Origin: JANJUB01 sp031386985
GTDB lineage: Bacteria > Armatimonadota > Fimbriimonadia > Fimbriimonadales > Fimbriimonadaceae
Assembly (NCBI GenBank): GCA_031386985.1
Contig: JANNCV010000006.1
Coordinates: 1-64,000 of the forward strand
DNA length: 64,000 bases
Reading direction: 5' to 3'
Positions 16,908 to 25,639 of this stretch are shown here, in pieces. The notes under the pieces are model-generated. The model searched no databases. It worked only from the letters and a program-made list of their open reading frames with translations, and was not told the origin of the DNA. The translations under genes were made by a program, and so were the position numbers. The number at the start of each line of letters is the position of its first letter. Within the stretch, counting starts at the first letter, position 1.

Positions 16908-17489
16908 ATGTCTGATAACATTACACGTCGAACGTTTGTAGTTGCTGGTGCTGGGCTCGCCGCCGGTCTGGTTTCTGGCCAAACGGAAGCCCAAAGGAAA
17001 AGCCCCATGGAAGCACCTTTCACTCGCGATTATCCCGCTCCCGATTTCAAACCATCCTGGAAAACCCCACAAATCAATCGCGAAATGGTCATTGATTTCG
17101 TAGTCTACGCCCACTCTGATCTTGAGATGGTTAAGAAGCTCCTTGACAAGGAGCCAAAGTTGCTCAACTCCACCATGGACTGGGGAAATGGCGACTGGGA
17201 GGCTGGCCTCGGTGGAGCTTCGCACATGGGTCGGCACGATATTGTCGAATACATGCTGGAAAGGGGCGCACGAATTGACATTTTCTGCGCGGCCATGATG
17301 GGCCAGTTTGAGGTGGTTAAGTCGTTTTTGACTTTGCAACCCAAACTGATTGATGCAGATGGACCTCACGGCTTTAGCCTTCATTTTCACGCCCAAGTCG
17401 GCCAGAAACGATCCGTCAAGGTTTTGGATTATCTGCAGAGCGTAAAAAAGGTCGAACTCAAGCCGATTCCGTGGCTGAAAGGTGGCTAG
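16908..17489 (+). CDS. Exported ankyrin-repeat protein
   Basis: 193 residues. The N-terminus is a twin-arginine-type signal (TRRTFVVAGAGLAAGLVSG). Residues about 60-160 form ankyrin repeats (SDLEMVKKLLDKEP, GRHDIVEYMLERGARIDIF, GQFEVVKSFLTLQPKLIDADG). Ankyrin units suggest protein binding, partner unknown. TAGGAT (16896-16901) ends 6 nt before ATG. It converges on the propeller gene. Confidence 0.75.
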   Translation: MSDNITRRTFVVAGAGLAAGLVSGQTEAQRKSPMEAPFTRDYPAPDFKPSWKTPQINREMVIDFVVYAHSDLEMVKKLLDKEPKLLNSTMDWGNGDWEAGLGGASHMGRHDIVEYMLERGARIDIFCAAMMGQFEVVKSFLTLQPKLIDADGPHGFSLHFHAQVGQKRSVKVLDYLQSVKKVELKPIPWLKGG

Positions 17490-17500
17490 CCACATTCGGT

Positions 17501-18610
17501 TTAGGGTCTGAACTTTACGAAGCTCTTACCATCGAATCTGTAGGCACCAGCATGATGCGTTCCCGCCCACAGCACGCCCTGCGGGTCTTTGTAAATGGAG
17601 TACACCGTAACTTCCGCGTCTCCATCTCTCACTGGGTAACGGGTGGCTTTCTTTCCGTTATATCTCCATATGCCGTCTCCGTAGGTTGCCATCCATAGAT
17701 CGCCCTTATCTTCTAGAACAGACATAAAGTAGAGGGGGGCACTACTCTTTGAGTGCTTGAGACCCGGAATGCCCTCGCTTCTCGTGTAGCTTATTAATCC
17801 CATCTTCGCTCCTGGGCGGGGGCTGATATCGTAACGATAGCGGGTATTACAGAACCAAAATTTGCTATCCTTGTCTTCTATAATGGAGCGAATTCCGAAG
17901 GATCCGCCCCCAGGGGGATTAGTAAGGTGATCTTCATAAAGCCAGCTAAAGGTTTTGCCGTCACAACGGCCAACGCCAAGGTCGGTAGTGCCGAACCATA
18001 AACTACCCCTTTTGTCTCGGTAGATCGTGTAAACGCCGTAAGGGCTAAACGACGGATTTAGCGTACGCGCTGCTTCAAGATGGTGCTTTGGGAACTTCAA
18101 AAAGTGAAGTGTTTTTCCATCGTAACGGTATGGCCCGTTCACAATTGAGTTGCCTTTGAACCAGAGGTCGTTCGGATTTAGCCGCCACTCATTCGATCGT
18201 TTTGGTTGCAAGGTCTTGAAGGTTCGACCATCGTATTTGCTAATGCCATCCAAAGTTCCGACATAGATGTTTCCCTGTTTGTCTTCTTGAATCTCCCGGA
18301 CTCTATCGTTGGGCAATCCATGCTTTGTGGTGAAGCGAATGATGGTTTTTCCGTCATAACGATAGATTCCATCGCCCTCGCTCCCAAACCACCGATTTCC
18401 ATTACCCGCTTGAAAAACGATCCAAAGGCTGACGCTCATGTTTGAAACAACTTCGCCTTTTGCAAGCGATGGGACTTGGGTTGATGAGGCCAGCAGGCAA
18501 AGGAGCAGCATAGTTACCGTTGATAGAACGCGCGCTGGGACGCGAGAGTTCCCGGTGGACCCGATCAACTCTCGCAATAGGTTTTGAAGCAACCGTACAG
18601 GTAAGCCCAT
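17501..18610 (-). CDS. Secreted two-component-regulator-type beta-propeller protein
   Basis: Up to 369 residues with repeated propeller blades of the 'W.GT..GI.RYDGK.F' type (FGSEGDGIYRYDGKTIIRF, VGTLDGISKYDGRTFKTL, FGTTDLGVGRCDGKTFSWL, WMATYGDGIWRYNGKKATRY, WAGTHHAGAYRFDGKSFV). These match the two-component-regulator propeller repeats, but no kinase or membrane domain follows. The start is uncertain: 18610 gives 33 extra residues, while Met34 at 18511 begins directly with a hydrophobic signal (MLLLCLLASS). It overlaps the SRPBCC gene upstream. Confidence 0.7.
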   Translation of the reverse strand: MGLPVRLLQNLLRELIGSTGNSRVPARVLSTVTMLLLCLLASSTQVPSLAKGEVVSNMSVSLWIVFQAGNGNRWFGSEGDGIYRYDGKTIIRFTTKHGLPNDRVREIQEDKQGNIYVGTLDGISKYDGRTFKTLQPKRSNEWRLNPNDLWFKGNSIVNGPYRYDGKTLHFLKFPKHHLEAARTLNPSFSPYGVYTIYRDKRGSLWFGTTDLGVGRCDGKTFSWLYEDHLTNPPGGGSFGIRSIIEDKDSKFWFCNTRYRYDISPRPGAKMGLISYTRSEGIPGLKHSKSSAPLYFMSVLEDKGDLWMATYGDGIWRYNGKKATRYPVRDGDAEVTVYSIYKDPQGVLWAGTHHAGAYRFDGKSFVKFRP

Positions 18611-19023
18611 CCCTGCGTCACATCCTCTTTGCCCTCGCTCGAAAATCGGCCAAGGATGCTGTTGCTGAGCCGAAACTTGGTGGTTCCCGATTCACCTTCG
18701 GTGAGCGACATCCGCGACATCGAGAAATTCGGTCCGCCAAAGGCGGGAACTACGGCTCCGATCATATCCAGCGATTCGCCGGGAACAACCATAACGACTT
18801 GTCCCCAAAGGATGCTTGCGCCTTCGGGCGTGGTCTCATAGAGGCGACCTCCGGCGAAGGGTTCAAAGTGCAACACGGCGGTTTCACCTAGGCAGAGGAA
18901 GTCTCGCGGCCACCACTTTTCAATGTGATTGAGCATCTTGTCCCAAACGACAGACTTGGCTTGGGCGATCTCAAGCTCGACGACGATTTCGTTTACATCA
19001 CAACTCATTTTCTTGGTCCTCAC
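18565..19023 (-). CDS. SRPBCC (AHSA1-like) protein
   Basis: 152 residues of the START/Bet v1-like fold: an N-terminal strand and helix (AKSVVWDKMLNHIEKWWP), a central GGRLYETTPEGASILWGQVVMVVPGESL and a C-terminal helix EDVTQGWAYLYGCFKTYC, which is the AHSA1 pattern. It overlaps arsR by 11-26 bp; Met6 at 19008 is an alternative start. ArsR-SRPBCC pairs are common and the regulator probably controls this gene. Ligand unknown. Confidence 0.75.
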   Translation of the reverse strand: MRTKKMSCDVNEIVVELEIAQAKSVVWDKMLNHIEKWWPRDFLCLGETAVLHFEPFAGGRLYETTPEGASILWGQVVMVVPGESLDMIGAVVPAFGGPNFSMSRMSLTEGESGTTKFRLSNSILGRFSSEGKEDVTQGWAYLYGCFKTYCES

Positions 19024-19321
19024 TGAGGCGCTTCAGCTGAAACGCGCTTTGCGCAAGCCGGGCAGTGTGGCCAGAGACCCAGCGCTCGACAATCTCGTGC
19101 AGGGGGGCGGCGTTCAGAAAATTCAGCCGATTCCGACCGCGCTTTTCCGCAACCACCAGTCCCGCGGCGACGAGCACTTCGAGGTGCTTCATCACCGTGC
19201 ACCGATCGCGAGTAGGGAAGGCATTGCACAGATCGCCCGTCGTTCTTGGATTGGCTTTGAGCTGATCCAGAATGTCCCGACGGCTCGAATCGGCGAGGGC
19301 TTTCCACACTCCGTCTTGCAT
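18998..19321 (-). CDS. ArsR family transcriptional regulator
   Basis: 107 residues, winged helix: WKALADSSRRDILDQLKANPRTTGDLCNAF, then recognition helix TVMKHLEVLVAAGLVVAEKRGRNRLNFL. No metal-binding Cys pair like ELCVCDL is present, so it is probably not a metal sensor but of the type linked to SRPBCC proteins. TAACAT ends 6 nt before ATG and is embedded in a perfect inverted repeat, which makes repression of its own promoter likely. Confidence 0.9.
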   Translation of the reverse strand: MQDGVWKALADSSRRDILDQLKANPRTTGDLCNAFPTRDRCTVMKHLEVLVAAGLVVAEKRGRNRLNFLNAAPLHEIVERWVSGHTARLAQSAFQLKRLSEDQENEL

Positions 19322-19328
19322 CGAGAGA

Positions 19329-19346
19329 TGTTACTGCACGGTAACA
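19329..19346. promoter_or_regulatory. Putative ArsR operator
   Basis: Perfect inverted repeat TGTTAC-TGCACG-GTAACA. The arm nearest arsR forms its -10 box (TAACAT on the minus strand). The other side abuts TATAAT (19347-19352) facing the divergent esterase gene at 19373, so a single site could control both directions. Confidence 0.6.
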
Positions 19347-19372
19347 TATAATTGCAAGGGCCATAATGAAGA

Positions 19373-20521
19373 ATGCTTCTTCCCTTATTGGCATGTTTCG
19401 TTCAACAATCGCTAGAGTTACCCAAGCTCGCCGATTTGATCAAAGCTGACCCTATGTCGGCCGCCGCAGCGATTCGGGCAAACATTGGATCGGATGAGCT
19501 TAAAAAGGGCTCGGTTCGTGAGTCAGGAACAACCGTACTCTTCGCCGTCGAAACGGATCAAAGCAACCACGACGTCATTCTGAACAGCCCCGATTTAGTA
19601 TGTTTCAAGCTCGTAAAGTTAGACCGTTCGCTCTATGCTGCGGTTGAGTCACTGGCAGACGGGCAAGCGTTTCTGGCTGAATTCCAAGTTGATGGTAAGA
19701 CCTTACGGGGAGGCATTCAAGTTGAAGTTTATCAGCCTAACCCCTATGTGCAAGGCCCGCATGAGGGCATGAAGGGCGAGTTGCGCGACATGGGCGAATT
19801 CAAAAGCCAGGTTTATTCTGGAACCTCTAGAAGATGGTTTGTTTACTTGCCACCCAACCTCGACCCCAATATGGAATATCCGGTGCTCATCGGGCAAGAT
19901 GCCCAGTGGGACCGTCAATGGCAGGCAAACGCCTTGGAGAACTGCGCAAGGGACGGCAAAATCCCGGCTACGGTTGGGGTTTTCATCGAGCCCGGCCAGG
20001 CAACGAAGATCGGGGATTACACCAATCGCTCGCATGAATATGACTCGCTAAACGCTGACTATTCTAAGTTCTTGCTCAATGAAATCCTTACTCAGGTTCA
20101 GAAGCTCGTGAAACTCAGCCCAGATCCGGCAAAGCGCGCCCTAGTGGGCATGAGTTCCGGTGGCATCTGCAGTTTCACGGCTTGCTGGGAGCGCCCAGAT
20201 CAATTCGGGGTTGCCCTCAGCTTCATCGGCTCATTCGCCAACATCGCGAGCGGGGCGAGCAAGCGAGAAGGCGGTCACAACTACCCATTCTTGATACGGA
20301 AAATTGAAAAGAAACCCATAAGAGTGTTCCTGCAAGACGGGGAGAACGATCTCAACAACGCCCACGGAAACTGGTGGCTCGGCAATCTTCAAATGGAGTC
20401 GTCGCTCAAGTTCGCGGGTTACGATTACAAATGGGTGGCAGGGAAGGGGTTTCACTCCAGCAAGCACTCTCGAAGAGTTTTCGATCAGGCGTTAGTTTGG
20501 TGGTTGGGCTCGGCGCGCTAA
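19373..20521 (+). CDS. Esterase D/enterochelin-esterase-like alpha/beta hydrolase
   Basis: 382 residues. A weak N-terminal signal and a beta-sandwich-like region (to about 150) precede an alpha/beta-hydrolase domain: RRWFVYLPPNLDPNMEYPVL, nucleophile elbow GMSSGG, acid loop FLQDGENDLNN and late histidine GKGFHSSKH. This is the layout of Fes/esterase D enzymes. Substrate unknown. It is divergent from arsR across the shared operator. Confidence 0.8.
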   Translation: MLLPLLACFVQQSLELPKLADLIKADPMSAAAAIRANIGSDELKKGSVRESGTTVLFAVETDQSNHDVILNSPDLVCFKLVKLDRSLYAAVESLADGQAFLAEFQVDGKTLRGGIQVEVYQPNPYVQGPHEGMKGELRDMGEFKSQVYSGTSRRWFVYLPPNLDPNMEYPVLIGQDAQWDRQWQANALENCARDGKIPATVGVFIEPGQATKIGDYTNRSHEYDSLNADYSKFLLNEILTQVQKLVKLSPDPAKRALVGMSSGGICSFTACWERPDQFGVALSFIGSFANIASGASKREGGHNYPFLIRKIEKKPIRVFLQDGENDLNNAHGNWWLGNLQMESSLKFAGYDYKWVAGKGFHSSKHSRRVFDQALVWWLGSAR

Positions 20522-20553
20522 ATTGAAAGGGCAGGGCCACACTCAAAACTATT

Positions 20554-20567
20554 TACATAATTATGTA
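20554..20567. promoter_or_regulatory. Perfect 14-bp AT-rich palindrome
   Basis: TACATAATTATGTA is self-complementary and lies 34 bp before the start of the HEAT-repeat gene. It could be an operator or part of a promoter; no regulator can be assigned. Confidence 0.25.
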
Positions 20568-20600
20568 GCGACATTTTGGATTTTTGGTGCAAAATGAGGT

Positions 20601-21575
20601 TTGCGTTACTTCGCTATTCTCGCGCTAAACGTTTGGGTCGCGTGTGCGGTCGCCGATGAATATGACGACCTGATCCAACAATGCATGAAGGTGTGGGACC
20701 GCACAAAGATTGAGAAGTTGTTGAAAGGACCTGCATCAGTTGACGAGAAAATTTTGACTCGTTTGCGGATGATTGCAAATGATCGAAAAATGCACCCGCA
20801 AGGTGAAGTCTCAGCTTTGCTGCAAATCTACAGTGATCGCTATCTGAACTTGTCAAACCTCCCAACTACGTCCCGGAGCAACCTCGATCCAAGCGATTTC
20901 GCTAGCGTACGAGTCTTAATGCGCCTGGCAACCCGCTATCCAAATTCTCGTAGCTTTATTTATGGTCGCGGCCCTAAGTTCTACACGTTTCTAGTTGAAG
21001 TTGCCAAGTCTGCGACGCCGGAAAGCAAAGTCGCGAGGCGCTACCTCGTAACGACAGCGCTCAGTTGTAGAAAGAAGAAAGACACTGGTGATCCCGCACT
21101 CATCCGAATTTTTCGTAAATCACGAGACGTTTTTGCTCTGGGTGCGCTTCGCGACAGAGAGTCCATTCCCTTGCTTCGAGCCCAACTGAAGGATACTGGC
21201 CCTCACGATCGCTATCGGCGCATCAAGGCCGTCGCCCTTATGGGAGATTCTGGTGCCGTTCCCTTGCTATTGCCATTTCTTGCCACCAAGGAAGAAGTGG
21301 CAATGGGTCCCACCGACCACTTTGAAATCGCCGCCTCAACTCTTCGTCAGGTTGCCCAACCTAGTAATCGTCCCGTGTTGTTGAACTACATCAAGTCTCA
21401 CAGCGGGTATCCCAGAGCGTTCGTAATTAATACCCTTGGGTATGTTGGCGACAAAAGCGATATCGCGCCCCTGAACGCATTTGCCAACGATCCTGAACCA
21501 AGGGTGAGGCGCGCCGTAGTCAACGCGATTTCACGTATCCGTGGCACATTGAGCAAACAGAGATTCAGTTGGTAG
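20601..21575 (+). CDS. Secreted HEAT-repeat-like protein
   Basis: 324 residues, TTG start, giving a clean signal peptide (MRYFAILALNVWVACAVADE). The second half has HEAT/PBS-type helical repeats (FALGALRDRESIPLLRAQL, RRIKAVALMGDSGAVPLLLPFL, RAFVINTLGYVGDKSDIAPLNAF, RRAVVNAISRIRG). The first half is helical and unassigned. It is followed after 20 bp by a large secreted protein and probably forms an operon with it. A scaffold role is inferred from the repeats only. Confidence 0.65.
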   Translation: MRYFAILALNVWVACAVADEYDDLIQQCMKVWDRTKIEKLLKGPASVDEKILTRLRMIANDRKMHPQGEVSALLQIYSDRYLNLSNLPTTSRSNLDPSDFASVRVLMRLATRYPNSRSFIYGRGPKFYTFLVEVAKSATPESKVARRYLVTTALSCRKKKDTGDPALIRIFRKSRDVFALGALRDRESIPLLRAQLKDTGPHDRYRRIKAVALMGDSGAVPLLLPFLATKEEVAMGPTDHFEIAASTLRQVAQPSNRPVLLNYIKSHSGYPRAFVINTLGYVGDKSDIAPLNAFANDPEPRVRRAVVNAISRIRGTLSKQRFSW

Positions 21576-21595
21576 CATTCACAGCATAATAGGTT

Positions 21596-23515
21596 ATGTT
21601 AGCCACGTTTCTCGCGCATGTCGGTTTGCAGACTGTTTCCATGGAAATTCCGGGGCGGCCCTTGTTTGAGGTCTTAGCGAAGCTCGAACCGCTGGCCAAT
21701 GAGAAATTGCTACCCTCAGCCGAAATCAAGCACCTCCCGATCATCTTACGGGATCAGAACCAACCTTGGTCGCAAGTTAAGAAGCAAATCGCTTGGGCAA
21801 CGTGGGCGACCTGGGTTGAGCGGGAGGGGAAGTGGATTTTAGAGCGAACCAAGGCGAATCGCGACGCCTATGCGCTCGCTCAGGTAGAGCGACGCAAACA
21901 CTATTTGACGGCGTTTTTTGAAGGCGTTGTCAAGCGTGCTGAGGCAAGTGGCAACTGGAAGAAGGAAGCCGCGGTTGGGCAAGATCAAACGGATCGCGAG
22001 TTCACCGGCAACTTCCGCGCCAACACATGGCGCTTGATCGCCGGTATTGGCGAAAATGGCGTCGCGCAATCTGAGCTCACAATCTGGTGTTCTCCGGCAC
22101 GATCGAACGAGACTCCCTTTCCAAGCGCCTGCCAACCAATCCTAAATGAAGTTCTGGCTGAGGTCAATGCGAGCCGTCGAAGGGCTGAACTCACTGTTCC
22201 CAAAAAGAACGGGTTTCAGTTAGCTACCCAAGTTGTTCTGATTAAAGACGGCGTCAACAGTTTTAGTCTTATGGTGGCCGATCAGTTTGGGAAGGTTGTC
22301 GCCAGTTTTGGCGATAGCGTCGCGGTAGGCAGTCTGAACCCGGTGAGATTGGCAAAATCAATGCCGGTGGCCCTGAGCGCGCTCACGCTGAGTTGGGCGG
22401 ACGCCCGGCAGATAAGACCGACCCGCACGATTAACTTAACTCCTGAACTGCAAGCGAGCCTGCTCGATCCCGTGAAGACTGATCCGACCGAGCTTTATGC
22501 TGGTCCGGTGTTCACCGAGATCGGGAAAGGGCTCGACGTTAATGTTGTGGCTACGATAGCCCCACCGAGCACATTCCGGCTGGTTCGGCTCTTGGCCGGT
22601 CCCCTGAGAAGCACCATTTTTTTGAATGCACTCCAAAATTACAACGAAGTTGACGTCACGAGCAACTGGTTGCGCAGCCGCCCGATTGTGGGCGATATTC
22701 CGACAGCGATTGATCGGGCGATTCTCAAGCAAATGCTGAGCGCAGCCTGGAATGCCAAAGGCGATGATGAGCGGGCTAATGCTCTATTCGTTTCCCAAGG
22801 TTTTAGCGTAGAAGCCCTACTCGAAACTATGGGTTCTGCATTCGTGCTCTTCCCCGGCTCCGAGATCGCCGGGGATCAAGCTCCAATGATTCGGCTTTTC
22901 GACCGCCAAAGGGAGTCTTTTCGCAAGATGGTTCGGCTTTCGCAGGAAGAGCAGCGCGCCGTCGAAGCTGTTTTCCGAGACCGGATGATGTCGGTGATGC
23001 CGGCAAATGTGACCAAACTTGATCCGACCGACAGGCCAACTGGGGCGCTGATGAGCGGTGGGTTGGAAACAAACCTCAGCTTTTTGCCCACTCGCCTCTA
23101 TCCAAATGGCATTCCCGCCGACATTGAAATCGAGTTCGAGCCTGCCGTTAAGTCGGGGCCAACTAAAGTCAGGATGGCGTTCACGGAATCCATGGAAGAT
23201 GCAAAATTGATCTATCCGTCAAGTTACGCGATTCACCTTCGAGAGCTTAATGCGGGGAGTATAACCAAGGCATACAAGTGGTTCGCAAGCCCAGGTTCGG
23301 CCGGAGGCAAGATCATCTACCGTATACCGGGCATAGCTGAAGTTGAGATCAACGCATCGGTCTTCGCAACAAGCCCAAGTCCAAAGGGCCGACCCGTTTC
23401 GGAGCTTCCTGATGGATTTTTGCAGCAGGTCAAATACTATGAAATGATGCTGCCAACTGGTCAAGGCGGTGTGGGCCGGCCACCACCCCGAAAGCTCAGG
23501 GGTTATACAAACTAA
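21596..23515 (+). CDS. Secreted protein with N-terminal secretin-short-domain-like region
   Basis: 639 residues with a hydrophobic start. Residues about 18-85 (RPLFEVLAKLEPLANEKLL, HLPIILRDQNQPWSQVKKQIAWATWATWVEREGKWIL) have the beta-alpha layout of STN/secretin N domains: a short strand, an 'I.L.D......V...IA....W' helix and a final strand. The long remainder is unassigned. The protein at 37658-39724 has the same layout (RDFVPALSKALGVPLEV, DLLEKVAEAVGSKWEV), so they look like members of one lineage-specific family. Function unknown. Confidence 0.55.
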   Translation: MLATFLAHVGLQTVSMEIPGRPLFEVLAKLEPLANEKLLPSAEIKHLPIILRDQNQPWSQVKKQIAWATWATWVEREGKWILERTKANRDAYALAQVERRKHYLTAFFEGVVKRAEASGNWKKEAAVGQDQTDREFTGNFRANTWRLIAGIGENGVAQSELTIWCSPARSNETPFPSACQPILNEVLAEVNASRRRAELTVPKKNGFQLATQVVLIKDGVNSFSLMVADQFGKVVASFGDSVAVGSLNPVRLAKSMPVALSALTLSWADARQIRPTRTINLTPELQASLLDPVKTDPTELYAGPVFTEIGKGLDVNVVATIAPPSTFRLVRLLAGPLRSTIFLNALQNYNEVDVTSNWLRSRPIVGDIPTAIDRAILKQMLSAAWNAKGDDERANALFVSQGFSVEALLETMGSAFVLFPGSEIAGDQAPMIRLFDRQRESFRKMVRLSQEEQRAVEAVFRDRMMSVMPANVTKLDPTDRPTGALMSGGLETNLSFLPTRLYPNGIPADIEIEFEPAVKSGPTKVRMAFTESMEDAKLIYPSSYAIHLRELNAGSITKAYKWFASPGSAGGKIIYRIPGIAEVEINASVFATSPSPKGRPVSELPDGFLQQVKYYEMMLPTGQGGVGRPPPRKLRGYTN

Positions 23516-24674
23516 GCGAAACGCCCATCGGCGCCGGGCCCTTGTCCTGCTCTCGCTGATTGAACTGCCAAGCCCCAGAGCGCATCCCGGTGGCGACCAA
23601 ATCAAACTTCTCAAACGAGCCGGAACTCGAATTCCATGTGCTTTGGCCGTACAACTTTGCGCGATACGAATTGGCCCCTGAATCCATCAGGCATGAACCG
23701 GTGTATTCGACTTGGGTCAGGCTCCCTTTTTGGCTCTGAATGCGCATGGTCAAGTTTGCCTCCTTGATGGCTTCGGGCTTCCATCGCGGCGCTTGGCCGC
23801 GCACGTTGTCCACCAACACTTCACGGCAAATCCGCTCAATGACCGTCGCGCTCACGTTTTCAACTGCACCAGTACTAGGAACCAACGAGCGGGCATCAGG
23901 CAAGCCGATCCAGTTTTCGTTCCACGCCCATTTGGTGAACTCGTTCCATTGGCCGGTACGGGCTTTCACTTCTTCTATTCGAGAGCCGCTAGTATCGCCG
24001 CCGCCGCGCGGTAGATCGCGCAGATTCACTTTCAGAATCAAACTTCCCGTTATCCCTGGGGGAAGAGAAGTTTTCACGCTGGGAACGGGGGAGTTAGCGT
24101 AGCCATTTGATTTGGCTAGAGCCGTCCAACGTTCCAGCGCCCGGGTCATTCGAGCGCGCATGTCGCCGGGGTCGCCAGATGCCGCAAAGCGCCCTTCCAG
24201 ATACTCGGCGTTCGGCCCCATCATATAAATCCCTTGCTTAGTGCCTGGATGGTGCCAATCGCCGGCGGGCATTGCCTCGCCGTATTTCTTGAAAAACTGA
24301 TGCTCGGGCCGATCTTTCACCCGGTTCAGGTTGCCGGGATCCTCGGGATAAAGCATGTAAACTTCATCCGCCACCGTCACAAACTCGCGACTCATTTTTC
24401 GGATTTCAGGGTCTGACCAGACCAATTGGCGTCCGCGAACGCCGTTGTTTCACGTACAACCCAGCGGATGCCCGTTCATTGTCCAAAACAGAATGGGCCG
24501 CCCCAACTTCTTCGCCTCTTGAACACCGGGCCAGAATTGGTTTCGCCAGCCAATTTCTTTGTAAGCGGCTTCCTTCACACTTGGCTGGATAAGAGTGAGT
24601 AAAGCCTGATAGTTTTCGGCATTGGGTTCGCCGGCTTGCGGAACAACGAGTGCACTCAACAGATAGAGGAGCAT
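23496..24674 (-). CDS. Putative selenoprotein, secreted thioredoxin-like, with in-frame TGA at codon 75
   Basis: Starting at ATG 24674 (signal peptide MLLYLLSALVVPQAG), the frame meets TGA at 24452-24450 and then continues in the same frame for 317 codons. Around the TGA the product reads GRPILFWTMNGHPLGCT-U-NNGVRGRQ, then SDPEIRKMSREFVTVADEVY and TKQGIYMMGPNAEYL: a thioredoxin-like fold with Cys73 and the TGA codon forming a CxU site. A hairpin with loop GGTC starts 27 nt after the TGA. TATAAT ends 6 nt before ATG, so the start is well supported. The C-terminal half (GITGSLILKVNLRDLPR onwards) is unassigned. The alternative is a nonsense mutation or sequencing error. It overlaps the converging gene by 20 bp. 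Confidence 0.65.
24410..24423 (-). promoter_or_regulatory. SECIS-like hairpin after in-frame TGA
   Basis: On the minus strand, stem GGTCT / AGACC closes the tetraloop GGTC, with 31 nt between the TGA and the loop. The published bacterial SECIS pattern asks for a small stem-loop with 16-37 nt between UGA and the apical loop and a G in the first two loop positions; both hold. The loop equals the GGUC loop of E. coli fdhF. A second hairpin, GGCGT-TCGCGG-ACGCC, lies between them (24428-24443). Confidence 0.5.
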
Positions 24675-24690
24675 GGCTCTATTATAGGGC

Positions 24691-24726
24691 AAAAAAAACG
24701 CGCCCGCTGACTCTCAGCAGGGCGCG
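24691..24726 (-). terminator. Intrinsic terminator of the gene at 24749-25264
   Basis: Minus-strand stem CGCGCCC-T-GCTGA / TCAGC-GGGCGCG (12 bp with one bulged T), loop GAG, followed by eight T. It lies directly upstream of the -10 box of the selenoprotein candidate and so separates the two transcripts. Confidence 0.93.
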
Positions 24727-24748
24727 CAAGTTTTGTTTGTCAGAATGC

Positions 24749-25264
24749 TTACTTGTTGGCTTGCTCGAAAACCGCGATGTCTCCGCGCAATACTGGCCCT
24801 GAGAACTGGACAGGCGGGTTACCGTCCTCGGCAGTGAATCGGAACGTGATGCTGTCTGGTGTCCCATCGGGGACGCCGGCGGCGCGCATATCAGAGACCG
24901 AGGCCCAGAGGCGGCCGGGTGTTGTCGTGATCATCACGCCGTTCTTGTAAAGGTTGGTTTTAGCCGCCCCTTCAAATGTAGCCGTCGTGCCAACCCGTTG
25001 GAAAGCCTTTGCCGTCGCCATGGCATATTCCATTGTGTATTTGTTGCCGTTGAGCACAAAGTTTCGGCGGAAAAAGGCGCTGCCAAAGGTGATCGGACGG
25101 CTACCGGCGGTGTCCGACGTGTATTGCTTGACATTCATCGAGAAGGTGAACTCATTGCCCGAAGCGTCTCTCATCGCTCCGTTGCCTTGGGCCACGTGGG
25201 TGTTTGAGGCGGCGAGCGCAAGGCTGGCCGCGATTACTGTAAGTGCGAGTGTAATTCTTTTCAT
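24749..25264 (-). CDS. Small secreted protein of unknown function
   Basis: 171 residues from Met at 25264, chosen because it starts a clear signal peptide (MKRITLALTVIAASLALAAS) and has GGAGG about 12 nt upstream; the frame is open to 25321. The mature part is beta-rich (EFTFSMNVKQYTSD, DSITFRFTAEDGNPPVQFSGPVL). No family recognised. Its strong terminator suggests a single-gene, well-expressed transcript. Confidence 0.65.
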   Translation of the reverse strand: MKRITLALTVIAASLALAASNTHVAQGNGAMRDASGNEFTFSMNVKQYTSDTAGSRPITFGSAFFRRNFVLNGNKYTMEYAMATAKAFQRVGTTATFEGAAKTNLYKNGVMITTTPGRLWASVSDMRAAGVPDGTPDSITFRFTAEDGNPPVQFSGPVLRGDIAVFEQANK

Positions 25265-25639
25265 TGGATAGGTGATCCTCCGAGAGAATCTTGTTCCCTC
25301 GCCTCGTGCCAAGCTTCCCAATGCATTTACCAGTTGCGCTAAATCACAGTAATCTCAGGGGGCCACCGCTCTGCCACTAGGCAAATAGCGGCACAACGAA
25401 ATTGCCAAACTCCGGGATTTGCACAGATTCTGCATGGATTCCAGTAAATATTGTGCTACTCTTCGGTTCGGTTAAGCGAATTGTCCTAATGTGCCATTGA
25501 AGGGGCGGCAAAACCGGCCCTCGCTTGGCTTGAACCGTCAAGCGGATCACTTTCTTAGAAAAAAATGTCGCCTCCCTGTTCAATTTCTGCGTTATACTAA
25601 ACTCTGGCGTCTGCCAATTTCAATCATTTGAGGTCATAT

